Positions 63,760 through 64,000 of a stretch of DNA of 64,000 nucleotides are shown in pieces. Location: NCBI GenBank assembly GCA_949318235.1, contig OX439137.1, forward strand, positions 21,694,518 through 21,758,517. The letters run 5' to 3'. How positions within the stretch are numbered: the stretch's first letter is position 1; each line of letters opens with the position of its first letter. A program made the translations under genes and the position numbers. Source of the DNA: Ecdyonurus torrentis (Eukaryota > Arthropoda > Insecta > Ephemeroptera > Heptageniidae). A model generated the notes under the pieces. That model saw only the letters and a list, made by a program, of their open reading frames with translations. It had not been told where the DNA came from and did no database searches.

Positions 63760-64000
63760 AAAAATTATAATTCAAAATTTTATAAATAATCCATATCTGT
63801 TCTGTGTTCATATAAACATAAAGTTGTCATAACTATATACGAACTAAATACATAAAATTCATTTAATATCTAATCTATTTATTTTTTATCATAAAATTTT
63901 CGAAGTGTTTATAGATCTCTTTTAAAAGTTCGTGCAAAAAATAGGGACAAATGTCAGATAAATAGACATACATTTAAAAATACGTATAGTCAGAAACATT

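Larger units (their letters stand above)
59781..64000. other. AT-rich intergenic tail
   Basis: No gene signal on either strand. Contains an F3 MITE (60780-60998), a short TA tract (62951-62975) and a TA array (63672-63755). Confidence 0.6.

Overview
The window looks like nuclear DNA of an invertebrate animal. It is very AT-rich. Its genes are split by short GT-AG introns, and the space between and inside genes is packed with dinucleotide microsatellites and short palindromic (foldback/MITE-type) repeats. I cannot name the phylum from the sequence.

Left third (about 1.7-14.6 kb, minus strand): a multi-exon gene rebuilt here by reading splice sites. Seven exons (13219 down to 2183) join in phase at every junction and encode 1837 residues. 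They carry a degenerate NB-ARC/STAND-type P-loop domain, a helical TPR-like region, a caspase p20/p10 fold without its catalytic His or Cys, and a long C-terminal array of 42-residue kinesin-light-chain-type TPRs. The TPR array is built from a 7-TPR (882 bp) higher-order repeat. Immediately upstream (14208-13339) an open reading frame resembles the PD-(D/E)xK-like 'FDD...xVK' domain. It is either a further 5' exon of the same gene or a separate small gene. The order nuclease-like / STAND / TPR resembles prokaryotic Avs and other STAND defence proteins and animal NLR-like proteins. Most catalytic motifs are eroded although the frames are intact.

Middle (14.6-45 kb): almost no recognisable coding sequence. 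It holds several interspersed repeat families, nested insertions, a truncated LINE 3' end attached to a long hexamer array, a non-autonomous DNA-transposon-like element full of TTTATCAG motifs with a possible spliced non-coding transcript inside, one possible GC-richer 5' untranslated exon (about 17.5 kb) and one unrecognised pair of possible exons (24.6 kb).

Right third (45-58.5 kb, plus strand): a complete 11-exon SLC6 sodium-coupled transporter of 704 residues. All splice sites and phases agree, and the closest resemblance is to the SLC6A15/SLC6A17 amino-acid transporter branch. Its introns carry many foldback repeats and a long (AACT)n array. The last 5 kb is repeat-bearing intergenic sequence.

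The two genes are unrelated in function: one looks like an innate-immunity or cell-death scaffold, the other is a plasma- or vesicle-membrane amino-acid transporter.
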